This document shows positions 5,173 to 6,214 of a stretch of 6,214 bases of DNA, in pieces. The DNA comes from Bacillota bacterium (GTDB lineage: Bacteria; Bacillota_A; Clostridia; Lachnospirales; Bianqueaceae). How positions within the stretch are numbered: the first letter of the stretch is position 1; every line of letters starts with the position of its first letter. The notes below the pieces were generated by a model that worked only from the letters and a program-made list of their open reading frames with translations, ran no database searches and was not told the origin of the DNA. The stretch lies in assembly GCA_017420625.1 (NCBI GenBank), contig JAFOIR010000373.1, forward strand, positions 1 to 6,214, read 5' to 3'. Both the position numbers and the translations under genes were made by a program.

Positions 5173-6214
5173 TTATTTTTGATTGATATCGATAACGACA
5201 TATTCTGACCAGCATCCGGTCTTGAACTGGAAAGCCCAGTTGCTGATGCCGGATGTAACGATAAAGTTTGTTCCCTGTCTTTTTTCCAATCCATAAACCA
5301 GGGCGTTCTCTCCGATCCATTCGCCCACATGATTGATGGGAATGAACTGTCCTCCGTGCGTATGTCCGCAAAGGACCAGATCCGCTCCGGCTGATGCTTC
5401 TCCGTCAAAGTCGTAGGGCTGATGGTCAAGGATCACGATATAATGATCCGGATCCAGTCCGCCAAGAAGTTCCTCAGCCGAAACTCTGCCATGGCTTCGC
5501 TGCTCTTCCGAGCGGTCTTTTCGTCCGACGATATAAAACCGATCGTCGATCAGCCGTACTTCATCCTCGAGAACGAAGACACCATTTTTCTGCAGGCGTT
5601 CGTACAGTTCCCGGTTTGTCCAGCCTCGGGCAGATTCGGAATAGTACCCCTTGTCATGATTGCCAAAGACAAAGAACACACCATAAGTCGCCCGGGCTCT
5701 GCCTAAAGCATCACATCCGGCCAGCATCTCTTCCCTGGGCGTATCATCATCCACAAAGTCACCGGTAACAACGATCACATCCGGCGAAAGCTGACTGATC
5801 TCATCGATATAGTCCGAAAGCTCTTTTGCTGTCAAGGCGGTTCCCAGATGAGAATCAGCGATCTGTATGATCCGGATGCTGCCGACGGACTTCGGTGTCT
5901 CGAGGGTGTAGGACTGCTGCCTGACCTGGTGAAGCGAGTACCATCCCCAGGCAAGATATAAAACGCAGAGGACCGCCGCGGCCAGTCCTGCCCAGTAAAA
6001 CCGCGGTCTCCTGCGGCGAAGCTTTGATATGATCCAGGCGATGACATCACACAGAATCCAGAATAGCAGCAGGTGAATGAGACAGACCAGTGCATTCATG
6101 AGATTCCAGACTGCCCACAATAAACCAGCCAACGCAAGATAGAACACAAAGCAAATCAGCCTGGAAAGCCATTTCCTTCCGCCGGACAGCTTTTGAACAA
6201 ATGCAAATTTCGTA
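5173..6214 (-). CDS. Membrane-anchored calcineurin-like metallophosphoesterase, 5' end outside the window
   Basis: The frame is open from the right edge; 347 codons are visible (first full codon 6213-6211). Residues about 21-63 form a hydrophobic hairpin of two membrane segments. Then comes RRRRPR (66-71) and a third segment (about 73-92), followed by the catalytic domain. By the positive-inside rule the domain should face outside. Two-metal phosphoesterase motifs are IADSH (D120, H122), VTGDFVDDD (D152), FGNHDKG (N185, H186), ILDHQP (H264) and CGHTHGGQ (H284, H286). This arrangement resembles the YkuE/YaeI group, some of which act on phospholipids or nucleotide-linked lipids; the substrate here is unknown. 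A GTG at 6147-6145 could be read as a start but has no ribosome binding site and would cut into the first membrane segment. The upstream frame also gives a sensible basic N-terminus, so the gene is taken as partial. It is the first visible gene of the five-gene minus-strand unit. Confidence 0.88.
   Translation of the reverse strand, partial: TKFAFVQKLSGGRKWLSRLICFVFYLALAGLLWAVWNLMNALVCLIHLLLFWILCDVIAWIISKLRRRRPRFYWAGLAAAVLCVLYLAWGWYSLHQVRQQSYTLETPKSVGSIRIIQIADSHLGTALTAKELSDYIDEISQLSPDVIVVTGDFVDDDTPREEMLAGCDALGRARATYGVFFVFGNHDKGYYSESARGWTNRELYERLQKNGVFVLEDEVRLIDDRFYIVGRKDRSEEQRSHGRVSAEELLGGLDPDHYIVILDHQPYDFDGEASAGADLVLCGHTHGGQFIPINHVGEWIGENALVYGLEKRQGTNFIVTSGISNWAFQFKTGCWSEYVVIDINQK

Larger units (their letters stand above)
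1248..6214 (-). other. Five-gene operon: phosphoesterase, M28 peptidase, VanY-like peptidase, melA, GNAT
   Basis: All five genes share one strand with junctions of 17 bases, a 4-base overlap, 13 bases and 20 bases. There is no terminator hairpin between them and no convincing internal promoter. The only terminator is the hairpin at 1228-1259. The promoter and possibly further genes lie right of 6214. Co-transcription is inferred from spacing only. Confidence 0.8.

Noticed and set aside
5156..5371. Upstream extension of the M28 protein by 72 residues
   Set aside because: It overlaps the phosphoesterase gene in another frame, is Arg/Gly-rich like a shadow translation, and lacks the ribosome binding site found before ATG 5155.
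6145..6147. GTG as start of the phosphoesterase
   Set aside because: No ribosome binding site precedes it, and the frame continues open to the window edge with a plausible basic N-terminus before the first membrane segment.

Overview
The window looks like chromosomal DNA of a low-to-mid GC Gram-positive anaerobe of the Bacillota, most likely a gut-type Clostridia (Lachnospiraceae-like) or a relative. This is inferred from the strong AGGAGG-type ribosome binding sites, tight gene packing and protein flavour. No rRNA or other taxonomic marker is present, so the genus is open. There are two transcription units facing each other, plus the decayed end of a mobile element at the left edge.

Left edge (1-288): a minus-strand remnant of a TnpB-like (IS200/IS605 OrfB, IS1341-type) transposon protein runs off the window. 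It carries an in-frame TGA and loses recognisable similarity about 140 bases in. Next comes a near-consensus sigma-A promoter (TTGACC, 17-base spacer, TATAAT at 224-252), a short leader and a strong ribosome binding site at 274-281. These fix the start of the first intact gene at ATG 289.

Plus-strand unit (289-1203): one gene for a cytosolic sugar-phosphate isomerase/epimerase-type TIM barrel (xylose-isomerase-like, AP endonuclease 2 superfamily), with an unusually long segment late in the barrel. It ends at a strong hairpin (1228-1259) that appears to act as a shared terminator for both converging units and that overlaps the last codons of the opposing gene.

Minus-strand unit (right edge to 1248): five closely packed genes with junctions of +17, -4, +13 and +20 bases, read right to left. 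They are a membrane-anchored calcineurin-like metallophosphoesterase (5' end outside the window), an M28 zinc aminopeptidase-type protein with all metal ligands present, an M15B VanY-like D,D/L,D-carboxypeptidase that cannot have a signal peptide, a GH4 NAD- and Mn-dependent alpha-galactosidase (MelA), and a GNAT acetyltransferase. The promoter must lie beyond 6214, or is weak and internal. The operon mixes peptide hydrolysis, possible wall-peptide hydrolysis and alpha-galactoside hydrolysis. A scavenging or recycling role is possible but is inference only.

I see no CRISPR array, tRNA, rRNA, riboswitch or defence locus. I found no clear new system. The least ordinary points are the signal-less VanY-type peptidase translationally coupled to a signal-less M28 peptidase, and the TnpB scar next to a strong promoter.
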